Assembly (NCBI GenBank): GCA_032355985.1
Contig: JAUKVZ010000006.1
Coordinates: 205,312-269,311 of the forward strand
DNA: 64,000 nt
Direction of reading: 5' to 3'
From: Sarcodiotheca gaudichaudii
Lineage: Eukaryota; Rhodophyta; Florideophyceae; Gigartinales; Solieriaceae
Every line of letters starts with the position of its first letter. Position 1 is the stretch's first letter. Of the stretch, positions 47,816 to 56,733 are shown one piece after another. The translations under genes and the position numbers were made by a program. The notes under the pieces are model-generated. The model did no database searches. It worked only from the letters and a program-made list of their open reading frames with translations, and was not told where the DNA came from.

Positions 47816-48403
47816 TTACCGGTCGAAATACCGCTTCGTGTGCTCATCCGCCCTCAAAGCGTGCATCGCGTGATGCAGGCGGCTCTTGACCGTGCCGACG
47901 GGGATCTCGAGACATTCTGCGATCTCCGCCATCGACAGATCGTCGACGAAGCGCATCAGCACGACCTCCCGCTGCGCCTCAGGCAGCCGTCGCACCACGG
48001 CATGCAGCGTCTCCAGCCCCCAGCCCGTTTCCGTGGGCGTGTGAGCGGCGATATCCAGCGTCTGCGGATCGACATTCGTGGTGCGAGCTTTCTTTCGCCG
48101 CAACGTCAGCGCGCAGTTCCGCACGACCGGATAGAGGAAGGTGGTCATCTTCGCCCGCAGCTCGAAGCCGGGGAATCGCCCGAAGAGATAGATGAACGCC
48201 TCCTGCACGACGTCCATGGCGTCTTCGTGATCGCCGGTGAATCGCAGCGCCAGGCGGGCGACATACGTGCGATGCCGCTCGTAGAGCTCTGTCAGAGCCG
48301 TGCTGTCACCATCATTGGCACGATCGACGAGAGAGAGGTCAATGGCCGCCGGCCCGGTGGGGGAAGGGGAGGCGCCTGACTCGGCTTGCGAAGGTTCACT
48401 CAT
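47816..48403 (-). CDS. ECF-family RNA polymerase sigma factor
   Basis: 195 residues. Region 2: LTELYERHRTYVARLALRF, DHEDAMDVVQEAFIYLFGRFPGFE, MTTFLYPVVRNCAL. Region 4: LPEAQREVVLMRFVDDLSMAEIAECLEIPVGTVKSRLHHAM. It is the first gene of the four-gene operon with anti-sigma/dockerin, cohesin-like and VIT/VWA genes. The gap to the anti-sigma gene is 87 bases. Confidence 0.93.
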   Translation of the reverse strand: MSEPSQAESGASPSPTGPAAIDLSLVDRANDGDSTALTELYERHRTYVARLALRFTGDHEDAMDVVQEAFIYLFGRFPGFELRAKMTTFLYPVVRNCALTLRRKKARTTNVDPQTLDIAAHTPTETGWGLETLHAVVRRLPEAQREVVLMRFVDDLSMAEIAECLEIPVGTVKSRLHHAMHALRADEHTKRYFDR

Positions 48404-48596
48404 GGGATTGTTCGACGTCGCGGCTGGGGCCGGGCATTCGTCCCCGGCCCGGCCTGTATGAGACTATCGACGCTCGCGCGAGTTTCACCTTTCGAACTTC
48501 AAATCGGAGTGATGGGTCGCCTATAATGGGGCGCAGAAATTGGTGGGCGCACTCGCCGGGGGGCGGGAGCGCATCTGCTCGGACAAGGAGCAGGTC

Positions 48597-48893
48597 ATGA
48601 AAACAACGATGACCAGTCAGGACGCGCGGACGCTTGCGGACCTTCGTTCAGTCGGTCCAGCCACTGTCGACGATCTCCGATCGCTCGGCATTCACACCGT
48701 TGAAGATCTTTCAAAGTGCGACGCGGAGTATCTCTACGCGCGGATCTGCGAAACGCAGGGCGGCTACATCGATCGCTGCGTTGAGGATGTCTTCTCCTGC
48801 GCCATTGCGCAGGCGCGCAATCCTGAGTTGCCCGCGGAGCGATGCGACTGGTGGTGGTGGTCCAGAGCGCGCAAGGAACGCGAGCACATCTGA
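48597..48893 (+). CDS. Cdd1-like helix-hairpin-helix protein
   Basis: 98 residues from ATG 48597, with AAGGAG 6 bases upstream. TLADLRSVGPATVDDLRSLGI is a helix-hairpin-helix element, followed by TVEDLSKCDAEYLYARICETQGGYIDRCVEDVFSCAIAQAR. This is the layout of the pathogenicity-locus (Cdd1) family, small proteins that probably bind DNA but whose role is unknown. The C-terminus is Trp-rich (CDWWWWSRARKE). A terminator follows. Confidence 0.75.
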   Translation: MKTTMTSQDARTLADLRSVGPATVDDLRSLGIHTVEDLSKCDAEYLYARICETQGGYIDRCVEDVFSCAIAQARNPELPAERCDWWWWSRARKEREHI

Positions 48894-48937
48894 ATCGCCT
48901 GCGCCGCAGGGCGATGCGCACATTCAAAAAGAAAAAC

Positions 48938-48977
48938 ACCCCCGGCTGTGTAGCCGAGGGGGTTGTGCGTTGTTTTG
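48938..48977 (+). terminator. Rho-independent terminator
   Basis: Stem CCCCCGGCT / AGCCGAGGGGG with loop GTGT (one bulge) is followed by TTGTGCGTTGTTTTG, 45 bases after the Cdd1-like gene. Confidence 0.7.
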
Positions 48978-49426
48978 AAATGGTGCGAGCGTTGACCGCA
49001 TCCCTTTGATTGGGAAGGTTCGCGGCGCCCTGTCGGGGCTGCGTCATGCGTGTCGCAGCGTCTGTCGAGGGTCAGGCCGTCAGCCGCAATCGCAACTCGC
49101 GTGATCGTGACGTCTCATGCGCCTTGTGTCGGAGGGGCGCGCCTCGATCAAACTCTTCGGCGGATCATCACTCATGTCCTTGGGCTCCTGTATGGAGGAA
49201 AAACAAGTCGGATGAACTACGACAGTGAAGGCATTCTATGACGCGCGCCGTGCGCTTCCAGCGCAAAACGTCGACTTTGCGCCGGCTTCTTCAAGGCCCT
49301 TCAAACACGCCCTTTGCGCGCGTCCTGAGCCGCCGGAATAATGCGGAGCCGGACGGCAGGAATTGCCGAAAACAACCTCGGACGTCGTGCGCGCTTTTTT
49401 TCGCCGCGCACGCCGCCCGATCGCCA
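48978..49426. other. Gene-free stretch before the OPT operon end
   Basis: About 450 bases without a credible gene. A hairpin GCGCAAA / TTTGCGC lies at 49261-49282. A tiny 9-codon frame after GGAGG near 49195-49240 is too short to call. Nothing else is seen. Confidence 0.3.
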
Positions 49427-50263
49427 TCACATCTTCGTCAGCGTCTGCGCGTGCAGATCAATCGCCTTGTGGATGCAGTCAATCGACTCTTCATACACAC
49501 CATCAGCCGCGGCTGACCATGCGCGATTGACCTGTCGCTCCATGGCGGCGAACTGATCCATCAGCTCGGCATAGCCGCCGAGCGTCAGACGATTGACCAG
49601 CGTCGGGCGCGCATCGATGAAGGGCATGATGTGCTCCTTCTGCGCCTGATCGAGTCGTTCGATGATCATGTGCAGACGCGCGCTCTCGTCGGGCGTGTTG
49701 GGCAGATCGCGAGCCAGGCTCTGCAGGATCGAACCGATGCCAGCAAGCGCCGCCTCGGGTGACTCTTCGTGCGCCCCGCCTTCCTTGGGCGCGGCCGCCT
49801 CGATCTCCGCCTTGGTCGCGATGCGAACCATCAGCGAGCCGACCAGCAGGCCGACGGCTGAGATCGCAAAGACCCACCAGTACTTCCAGCGGGAGAAGGA
49901 GAACTTCTTCAGCGACAGCGCGTTGGGCTGCACTTCTTCGGCGCGAAGCTGCTCGAGGCGCTCCGGCGTCATCTGCGTGCCGTCATCGTCAAGATCGGTG
50001 GCCAGCAGCGGGGCCGGATTGCGTCGCGCGTTGGTGAACTCCTCGGCGGTCATCTGACCGGCGTCATACTCGCGCCGAAGCTCGGACTTCATGGACTCGG
50101 TGATGGGCGTGATGCCTGCGCCGGCGGAGAGCCGTACGTATTCATCTTCGCCTGCCTTGAAGGCCTCCGCATCCGTCGACACCGGCGCGAGATACGCGGT
50201 GGCCGCCGAAAGCATGGCCGTGATCAGGCAGATCGTCAGGAGCAGGTTTCCAATCAGTTTCAT
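49427..50263 (-). CDS. Membrane protein co-transcribed with an OPT transporter
   Basis: 278 residues, preceded by GGGAGAG; its start lies 14 bases after the stop of the OPT gene. Two hydrophobic helices at about 4-24 (LIGNLLLTICLITAMLSAATA) and 128-146 (YWWVFAISAVGLLVGSLMV) enclose a 100-residue exported part with EFTNARRNPAPLLATDLDDDG. The cytoplasmic C-terminal part is helical (LARDLPNTPDESARLHMIIERLDQAQKEHI). No known family. The tight spacing suggests it helps the transporter or controls it. Confidence 0.75.
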   Translation of the reverse strand: MKLIGNLLLTICLITAMLSAATAYLAPVSTDAEAFKAGEDEYVRLSAGAGITPITESMKSELRREYDAGQMTAEEFTNARRNPAPLLATDLDDDGTQMTPERLEQLRAEEVQPNALSLKKFSFSRWKYWWVFAISAVGLLVGSLMVRIATKAEIEAAAPKEGGAHEESPEAALAGIGSILQSLARDLPNTPDESARLHMIIERLDQAQKEHIMPFIDARPTLVNRLTLGGYAELMDQFAAMERQVNRAWSAAADGVYEESIDCIHKAIDLHAQTLTKM

Positions 50264-50276
50264 GGCTCTCTCTCCC

Positions 50277-53030
50277 TTAGCTCTGCAACAGCACGATGAA
50301 GTTCACGCTCAGTCCGAGCAGCGCATCGCCGACGATGAAGCCCGCCGCCAGCGGCACGCCCCATTCCTCGGCCCACGAGCGGCCCTTCCACTTCGCCACG
50401 ATCATGTTGATGATGCAGCCGACGCCATACGTCGCGATGTAGTTCATCGGCAGATACATCGAAAGACCGATCAGCACGCCCAGCCCGGCGAACGAGCCAA
50501 GACCGAGCAGGCCGCCGGCGATGGCGCCGAGGCCGTACAGCATGTACGGCATGCTTTCGCCGCGTACACCTGTGATGATCGCCTGCAGCGCCTGCGCCTG
50601 CGGGGCGGTGGTGTCCGTTCCCTGGCCCATCGGCACGCCGAACTTCTCGACGTTCGCCGCCGCGATCAGCAGCAGCACGGCCATCGAGATGATTGGTCCG
50701 ATGCCGGTCGATATCAGTTCGACCACCTGTTGGCGTTTGGGTTGTGCGCCGACGATGTAGCCGGTTTTCAGATCCGCCATCATGTCGGCCGCACAGGTGA
50801 TGGCGACGCAAAGCGCCGCTCCAATCATCACGGCGCCGAGTTGATCTCCGACACCCGCTAACACCATGATCAAGACGACTGTGATCAACGCCATGCCGGA
50901 GATTGGCGACCAGTCCGTCATGCCCGTGCATTGCGCGATGATGATGCCGGCGAACCAGATCCATCCTGCGCCGATGAGCGCGATGATCAATGCTCGGATC
51001 GGGCGGCCGAGGCCGATCTTCTTCAGGATGCCCGGGCGGCTGGCCTTGATCGTCTCCAGATAGGACTCGCGTTCGCCATCCGTCCATTCATTGACGTATG
51101 TCTCTTTGGATTCCTCGGTTTCGAATCCGAGGGTGTAGCCGGTGTCCGTTTCGTAGGTCGCGGCGACATCGATCAGCGTGCGGCCTGAGACGGGATCCGT
51201 CGTGTTGATCGCTCGCCCGCCGACGTAGTACGCGGCGCCGTAGAGGAAGACGCCGGAGATAATGACGGCCGTGATGAGCACGCCGATGCCGAGTTCATCG
51301 CGTGCGCCCTTGCCGCCGCCTGCGGAGGCGATGCTCTTGAGCGCTTCCTTGATCGCCGGGGCGGAGGCTATGACGCCCATCAAGGCGCCGCCGAGCAGCA
51401 ATCCGATGCCCAGTGGCCTGTTGATGCCGCCATAGCCGAAGGCGGGCGCCTGATCGGCGCTGACGGTGTTTGGCATCCATCCCATCGAATAGAGGAATGG
51501 ATTGATGACGAGGTACGCGAGGATGCCGCCGGCGAGGACGAAGAGACCTGCGCGGCCGGTCAGATAGCCTGCGCCCAGCGCAAATGGCGCCAGGGCGAAG
51601 AGCAACTGCGCCTGCGGCGGGAAGCCGAGGATGCGTCCTGCATCGAGATTCGTGTCGTCAATCAGAAGATCCGCACGCCCATTGCCATCGCGATCGGAAT
51701 CACGCGTCAGCACGGGATCGGTGGCGTTGGTCGGATCGAGCGAGCCGTCGGATCGTTCATATGGATCGTCGGGTCCGCTTGGTCCGGCGCCGAGGCCGTT
51801 GTAGGCGTAATCGACTGTTCCGGCGGATTCGTCGATGACGCGCTTCGTGCGAATATCGAAGTCGGAGTAGCCGAACATGGGCTTGCCGGCCCAGTCGGCC
51901 TTCTTCGATTTCAATGCCGCCCATTCGCCTGTGCCTTCGTGCGCGGCAAGTGCTCGGCGGGCGAGCTCGTCCTTGTAGCCGCTGATCTGGTACGGCCCGA
52001 TGGCGTATTGCGTGTTGATTGAGGAGAGTGCGGCCGTCTTGGCGTCGGCGACTTGTTCCTCAAGGGCGACGATGGCGTCGATCTGTGCTGTGTCGATGCC
52101 GCCTGCGCGCGTTTCCTGGAGCTTGTTGCGCGCTTCCTTCAGTTCATTCTGGAGTCGTCCATGCTCGTAGACGGCTTCGGGCGCCGATTCGGCGTCGATC
52201 CACCCGGCGATCATCTCGGTGCGAAGCTTGTCTTCGAAGCTGATCTTTTCGTTGTAGACAAGCTCATCGAGTTCATCGAGAGGCGCCAGTGTTTCGATTG
52301 CGGGCAACTGGTGGGGCGCCACGAGGATCATGCTGACGATGATGCCGATCAGCAGGATGATTGATTTCTTGGCGCCGGCGCCGGGTGATTTAAGGATGGC
52401 GCCGACTGCGGTCGCTGAGGGAAAGCGCAGGCGTTCGATATCAAGAAGCTGCTTGCGCAACGGCACGATGAAGGCGCCGCCGAGGATGGCGCCGGTGACG
52501 CATGCGAGCGTGAGCAGCCAGAAGTTTGTGTTTGGCGTTTTGCCCTCGACCAGCGGGATGCCGATCAGGAAGAGCACCGGCACCGTGAAGATGACGCCGG
52601 AGTTGGGCGTGTTGACGGCTGAGCCGATCGTCTGCCCGATGTTGACTTCGAGAATCGTGCCTCGTCGCAGCAGACCTCGCAGAACGCCGAAGCCGAGCAC
52701 AGCGGCGATGGAGCTGCCGACGATGGTGAAACCGATCTTCAGGCCTGCGTAGGTGATGGCGGCGTTCATGACGGCGCCGACGACGACGCCGAAGATGATC
52801 GCGCTGATGGTCACCTCGCGATAGCGGCTCTGAAAGAGCCCGGAGTGGTCGCCCGAGCCAGAGCCGGCGCCTGAACCGGAGCCGGATCCTGCATGTGAAC
52901 CCGAGCCGGCGCCGGAGGGCGCATCGAGCCTCCGCTCCTCCTCCCGCATCTCTGCTCGACTCCCGAGGCCCGGTGTTGTGGGCTCCTCGTGGGGGGGATT
53001 CGGGGGGGTGGGGCCTTGGTCGTCACTCAT
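50277..53030 (-). CDS. OPT-family oligopeptide/metal-chelate transporter with a large inserted loop
   Basis: 917 residues. The core is an OPT transporter: many helices from about 70 (REVTISAIIFGVVVGAVMNAAITYAGLKIGF) with FTIVGSSIAAVLGFGVLRG, NIGQTIGSAVNTPNSGVIFT and FPSATAVGAILKS. The N-terminus is a Gly/Ser repeat (about 40-62). A loop of about 220 residues (about 240-460) is inserted between membrane helices, with a coiled coil (RLQNELKEARNKLQETR) and a Ca-binding element (DSDRDGNGRADLL). OPT proteins import peptides or metal chelates with protons. GGGAG precedes ATG 53030. Confidence 0.9.
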   Translation of the reverse strand: MSDDQGPTPPNPPHEEPTTPGLGSRAEMREEERRLDAPSGAGSGSHAGSGSGSGAGSGSGDHSGLFQSRYREVTISAIIFGVVVGAVMNAAITYAGLKIGFTIVGSSIAAVLGFGVLRGLLRRGTILEVNIGQTIGSAVNTPNSGVIFTVPVLFLIGIPLVEGKTPNTNFWLLTLACVTGAILGGAFIVPLRKQLLDIERLRFPSATAVGAILKSPGAGAKKSIILLIGIIVSMILVAPHQLPAIETLAPLDELDELVYNEKISFEDKLRTEMIAGWIDAESAPEAVYEHGRLQNELKEARNKLQETRAGGIDTAQIDAIVALEEQVADAKTAALSSINTQYAIGPYQISGYKDELARRALAAHEGTGEWAALKSKKADWAGKPMFGYSDFDIRTKRVIDESAGTVDYAYNGLGAGPSGPDDPYERSDGSLDPTNATDPVLTRDSDRDGNGRADLLIDDTNLDAGRILGFPPQAQLLFALAPFALGAGYLTGRAGLFVLAGGILAYLVINPFLYSMGWMPNTVSADQAPAFGYGGINRPLGIGLLLGGALMGVIASAPAIKEALKSIASAGGGKGARDELGIGVLITAVIISGVFLYGAAYYVGGRAINTTDPVSGRTLIDVAATYETDTGYTLGFETEESKETYVNEWTDGERESYLETIKASRPGILKKIGLGRPIRALIIALIGAGWIWFAGIIIAQCTGMTDWSPISGMALITVVLIMVLAGVGDQLGAVMIGAALCVAITCAADMMADLKTGYIVGAQPKRQQVVELISTGIGPIISMAVLLLIAAANVEKFGVPMGQGTDTTAPQAQALQAIITGVRGESMPYMLYGLGAIAGGLLGLGSFAGLGVLIGLSMYLPMNYIATYGVGCIINMIVAKWKGRSWAEEWGVPLAAGFIVGDALLGLSVNFIVLLQS

Positions 53031-53232
53031 CGCGATGGTCTCCCATGAACTTCCGGCGCACCCGCGCCCGATGTAGTCGGGGCATGGTGCAGTCTTCGCC
53101 TTCTTTTCACAAGCGCAGAAAACTCGCGCCGGAAGGCGCCGTCATGCCGGTCAGTGTCACTTAAATCAGGAGTCGGGGGGCGAATGGCCCATATCTGGCG
53201 CCGGGGCGACTGGCGTGGCGCCGATGGGCGGC

Positions 53233-53592
53233 TCAGGTCTGGCTCGCCACGAACTGATCCGCCAGCGCTTCGGCGTCGGCGTCGGTCAGCTCGTCATCTG
53301 TCGCGGGGGCTGGCGGGGCCTCGGTGATGGGCGCCAGGGCGGCGATGCGCGTCTTCACATCCCCCACGAAGGAGAGCTTGATGCCGAAGTTTTCGCCGAT
53401 CTTGTAGGCCACGCCGGAGCCAATGGGCTTGTTGTTGACCCGCAGCTCCAGCTCGTCTTCTGCGCTCTTTGGCATCTCGATGATCGATCCGGGCGTGAGG
53501 GACAGCACCGCATCGGTCGGCATATGCGTCTCGCCGATGACGACGACGATGGGCACCTCGAGCTTCAGAATCCCCTCGACCTTCGAGTTCAT
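53233..53592 (-). CDS. FliN/SpoA-domain flagellar motor switch-type protein
   Basis: 119 residues. The SpoA (surface presentation of antigens) domain is clear: ILKLEVPIVVVIGETHMPTDAVLSLTPGSIIEMPKSAEDELELRVNNKPIG, then VAYKIGENFGIKL. FliN forms part of the C-ring that switches flagellar rotation; the same fold is in type III secretion. The C-terminal 25 residues are acidic. No other motor genes are adjacent; the nearest upstream 846 bases hold only repeats. Confidence 0.82.
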   Translation of the reverse strand: MNSKVEGILKLEVPIVVVIGETHMPTDAVLSLTPGSIIEMPKSAEDELELRVNNKPIGSGVAYKIGENFGIKLSFVGDVKTRIAALAPITEAPPAPATDDELTDADAEALADQFVASQT

Positions 53593-54126
53593 ACCCGAGG
53601 TATCGGCGACATCGGGCGGGGGGCTTCATAGGACGTCGACCGGGTTGTCTTTTGCCCTTTGAGGGCTGCTGTTCGCGTTGGCTGCCGGCGGATGCTTGAG
53701 GTGGAACTGCGCCTCGAGGGCGCAGCTGATCGGCAGGCGGCCGGGCGCTTGTGCGCTGGAACAGTTGAAGGTCGTTGTGCTCTGTTCGGGTCGTCTCGCT
53801 GCAAGCTCCACCTCGGCGATCTTGTCGTCCGGCGTCTTCGGCCACCGGTTGACTTGCCGCCGATCAGCTTGAGGTTGACGGCCTTCGCAAAACATGCGGG
53901 CCTCCACCCTTGGATGGATGTGCGCTTTGATGGGCGCTGCGCGCGATGTATGTGCGCACTGACTTTTGTAAGTCGTTGTGGCGCAAGGGCGCAAATTTTT
54001 TCGCGGAGTTGGGATTTTTGGAAATGTGGGTGCGCTTTGCGCGTATCGGAAGTGCATGTGCGCGCTTCGGCTGCGCCTCGCGAGAGCAGGGGATCAGTTG
54101 ATCAGGTGAGCAGGAGGGGGGCGCAG
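53593..54126. other. Gene-free stretch upstream of the FliN-type gene
   Basis: Open frames here are long but lack domains and contain many Cys/Arg and repeat-encoded residues, as expected for spurious frames. A hairpin with GCGC followed by AATTTTTTC lies near 53980-54002. The FliN promoter is expected at the start of this stretch. Confidence 0.35.
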
Positions 54127-54436
54127 GCGTTGAATAAGTGTGTGCTGTGCTTGTTGTGTGCGGTTGGTTGGCGAGGGTTGGAGAAGAGGGAGGTTGGGGA
54201 GCCCTCACCTGGCCTCTCCCACTCGGCTTCGCCTGCGCGGGAGAGGGAGGGGACGCAGGCGTGGGATGGGGAGTGTTGTGCTTGTTGTGCGCGGTTGGTT
54301 GGCGAGGGTTGGAGAAGAGGGAGGTTGGGGAGCCCTCACCTGGCCTCTCCCGCAAGCGGGAGAGGGTGCGGACGCCGCGCGTTGAACAAGTGTGCGCTGT
54401 GTTTGTTGTGTGCGGATGGGTGGGTGTTGGTGTGCG
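54127..54436. repeat. Two and a half tandem copies of a REP-like element
   Basis: Copy 1 spans about 54127-54262, copy 2 about 54270-54382 and a partial copy 54382-54436. Each begins with a variant of AAGTGTGTGCTGTGCTTGT and holds a segment with GGTTGGCGAGGGTTGGAGAA that is identical in copies 1 and 2. The part ending CTCTCCCGCAAGCGGGAGAGG has the hairpin of REP (repetitive extragenic palindromic) sequences; copy 1 has a variant loop. Confidence 0.75.
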
Positions 54437-54438
54437 GA

Positions 54439-54852
54439 TTATGTCTGCACGGATGGCGGGGGGTTTAGTTCGGCTTCTTTGAGTCGCGCCATTTCCTTTG
54501 GGGGGACGCCCATGAAGCCGACGTGGAGGCCGGCTTCTCGGAGGTGTTTCGTGGTGCGCGCATTGGCGGCGAGCATTACGAAGAGGTTCACCACCGGCAC
54601 GATGAGCAGGATCGCGAATCCGGCGGTCAGCCAGGCGTTGGCGCCCATGTTGACGAACATCGTCGCCATCAGGCCGATCAGCGCGACATTCATCGCCAGC
54701 ATCAGCACGATCAGCAGAAGCACATTGGAGCTGCTGAGTTCGGAGCGAACCGTGAAGAACGCCAGTTGCAGCAGCAGGGCGGCCAGAAGCGTCCAGAGCG
54801 CCCATTTCTGCGTGCGCGCGGTGCGCAGGAGTTTTGCATCAAGTTGCGACAT
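54439..54852 (-). CDS. Three-helix membrane protein of unknown function
   Basis: 137 residues, with AAGGAG upstream. Helices at about 20-36 (LWTLLAALLLQLAFFTV), 43-70 (NVLLLIVLMLAMNVALIGLMATMFV) and 76-96 (LTAGFAILLIVPVVNLFVMLA). The C-terminus (RTTKHLREAGLHVGFMGVPPKEMARL) is amphipathic; it is similar to many short planctomycete membrane proteins. It follows fabF by 122 bases on the same strand and may be the last gene of that transcript. Confidence 0.7.
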   Translation of the reverse strand: MSQLDAKLLRTARTQKWALWTLLAALLLQLAFFTVRSELSSSNVLLLIVLMLAMNVALIGLMATMFVNMGANAWLTAGFAILLIVPVVNLFVMLAANARTTKHLREAGLHVGFMGVPPKEMARLKEAELNPPPSVQT

Positions 54853-54974
54853 TGGTACGTCTCCTTCGAGCGAGCAAGTCGCGCGCGTATCATTCCAATG
54901 GACGCTATGCGCGCACGGCGCGTGAAATCAAGTGTCGCGTGCGACATGCCGCAGGCCGCTTGTTGTCGAGGTTT

Positions 54975-56261
54975 TCAGCCTTCGTACTGCTTCAGGATGA
55001 AGGACACATTGTGTCCACCGAAGCCGAAGGTGTTGTTCATGGCCGTGCGAATCTTTGCATCGCGCGACTGATGGGCGACGAAGTCGATGTCGAAGCCTTC
55101 GTCGGGATTGTCGCAGTTGATGGTCGGGGGCGCTGCGCCATGGCGCAGGGCGTTGATGCATGCGATGGTTTCGACGCCGCCTGAGGCGCCGAGGCAGTGG
55201 CCGTGCATGGACTTGGTTGAGGACATCAGCAGTTTGCCGCCGTCGCTCTTGCGGGCGTGATTGCCGAAGATCTGAAGCACGGCCTGGACTTCGGCCTTGT
55301 CGCCCAATGGCGTCGATGTGCCGTGGGCGTTGATGTAGTCGATGTCCGTCGGGTTGAGTCCTGCGCTGGCGAGGGCCATCTTCATGGCTCGTGCGGCGCC
55401 TCTTCCTTCGGCATCGGGCGCGGTGATGTGTCCGGCATCGGTTGATGCTCCGGCGCCGACCATTTCGCAGAGGATCGTTGCGCCGCGCGCCTTGGCGTGC
55501 TCTTCGGATTCGAGCACGAACATGGCGGCGCCTTCGGCGAGCACGAAGCCATCGCGTTCGCGATCGAAGGGTCGGGAGGCCTTCTGGGGCTCATCGTTGC
55601 GGGTGCTGAGCGCCTTCATGGTCATGAATGCGGCCAGGCAGATGGGCGTGATGGCGCCTTCCGTGCCGCCGGAGATCATCACATCGGCTTCGCCCCTGCG
55701 GATGATGTGGAAGGCGTCGGCCATGGAGTGGCCGCTGGAGGCGCAGGCGGTGGCGTGCGCTGAGGTCGGCCCCTGCAGGTTGTATTTGATTGAGACATGC
55801 CCGGCGCAGGCGTTGACCATGAGCCTTGGCACGGTGAATGGGCTGATGCGCTTGGGGCCTTTGGATTCGAGGATCTGCACGCCATCTTCGATGGTGGAGA
55901 TGCCGCCGACGCCGGAGCCGATGACGGCGCCGCAGCGTGTGGCATCCACACTGTCGAAATCGATGCCGGAGTTTTCGACGGCTTCGATGGCTGCGCACAG
56001 TCCGAACTGTGTTGAGCGATCGAGTCGTCGCGCTTCGCGTCCATCGATGCGGGTCTTTGGATCGAAGCCTTTGGCTTGTCCGCCGATGGTGACATCCCAT
56101 GCATCGCCGAAGCGATCGAATCCTTCGCCCTCGATTGGCGTGATGCCGCTGCGCCCGGAGACCATCCCGTCCCAGACGCTTGCCGCATCGAGACCGATAT
56201 TGGTGATGGCGCCTGCGCCAGTGAGTACGACTCTCGGATTATGTGCGTTTGTGGATGTCAT
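54975..56261 (-). CDS. fabF: 3-oxoacyl-ACP synthase II
   Basis: 428 residues from ATG 56261 (an ATG at 56279 adds six residues). It elongates acyl-ACP by condensing with malonyl-ACP. Catalytic Cys173 is in TACASSGHSM; the two His are in NAHGTSTPLGD and SMHGHCLGASGG. The start PRVVLTGAGAITNIG is typical. Follows acpP in the cluster. Confidence 0.94.
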   Translation of the reverse strand: MTSTNAHNPRVVLTGAGAITNIGLDAASVWDGMVSGRSGITPIEGEGFDRFGDAWDVTIGGQAKGFDPKTRIDGREARRLDRSTQFGLCAAIEAVENSGIDFDSVDATRCGAVIGSGVGGISTIEDGVQILESKGPKRISPFTVPRLMVNACAGHVSIKYNLQGPTSAHATACASSGHSMADAFHIIRRGEADVMISGGTEGAITPICLAAFMTMKALSTRNDEPQKASRPFDRERDGFVLAEGAAMFVLESEEHAKARGATILCEMVGAGASTDAGHITAPDAEGRGAARAMKMALASAGLNPTDIDYINAHGTSTPLGDKAEVQAVLQIFGNHARKSDGGKLLMSSTKSMHGHCLGASGGVETIACINALRHGAAPPTINCDNPDEGFDIDFVAHQSRDAKIRTAMNNTFGFGGHNVSFILKQYEG

Positions 56262-56351
56262 GGTGCAGGCGCGCGGCATGGTTCAGGGCAGGAGGCCCGC
56301 GCCCGCCGGCAAAGCGCAGCGTTTCCGAAAGGAATGATGTTCAAGCGCTGC

Positions 56352-56603
56352 TCAGCTTGCCGCGGACTGGGCCGACACGATGAAGTCCACCGCCTGTCCG
56401 ACGGTCTGGATCTTCTCGGCCTCTTCATCCGGGATGGTCGTTTCGAACTCGTCTTCGAGCTCCATGACCAACTCGACTGTGTCGAGGCTGTCGGCGTTGA
56501 GATCGTTGACGAAGCTTGTGTCTCGTGAGATCTCGTTCTTGTCCACGCTCATTTGCTCAGCGACGATGTCGATCACCTTCGCCTCGACTTCTTGCTCGGT
56601 CAC
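56352..56603 (-). CDS. acpP: Acyl carrier protein
   Basis: 83 residues from GTG 56603, with GGAGAAG upstream. The phosphopantetheine-attachment Ser is Ser39 in [10 protein letters not shown]. It carries growing acyl chains for the Fab enzymes and for LpxA/LpxD. Acidic helices throughout, as usual. Confidence 0.96.
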   Translation of the reverse strand: MTEQEVEAKVIDIVAEQMSVDKNEISRDTSFVNDLNADSLDTVELVMELEDEFETTIPDEEAEKIQTVGQAVDFIVSAQSAAS

Positions 56604-56733
56604 GACTGCTTCTCCGGTCTTGTGTCGTCAGGCCTGGGACCATCCCAGCAGCCGTCGACGGCGGTTCGCAATATATCCAATGGGCCCCCGAACGCCAATG
56701 AAACTGGCATTCCTGAGGCCACGAAATAGGGGT

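Noticed and set aside
53659-54468. A 269-codon plus-strand frame across the repeat region
   Set aside because: It runs through the REP-like repeats, is Cys/Arg/Gly-rich with repeated phrases, and has no signal, domain or ribosome site.
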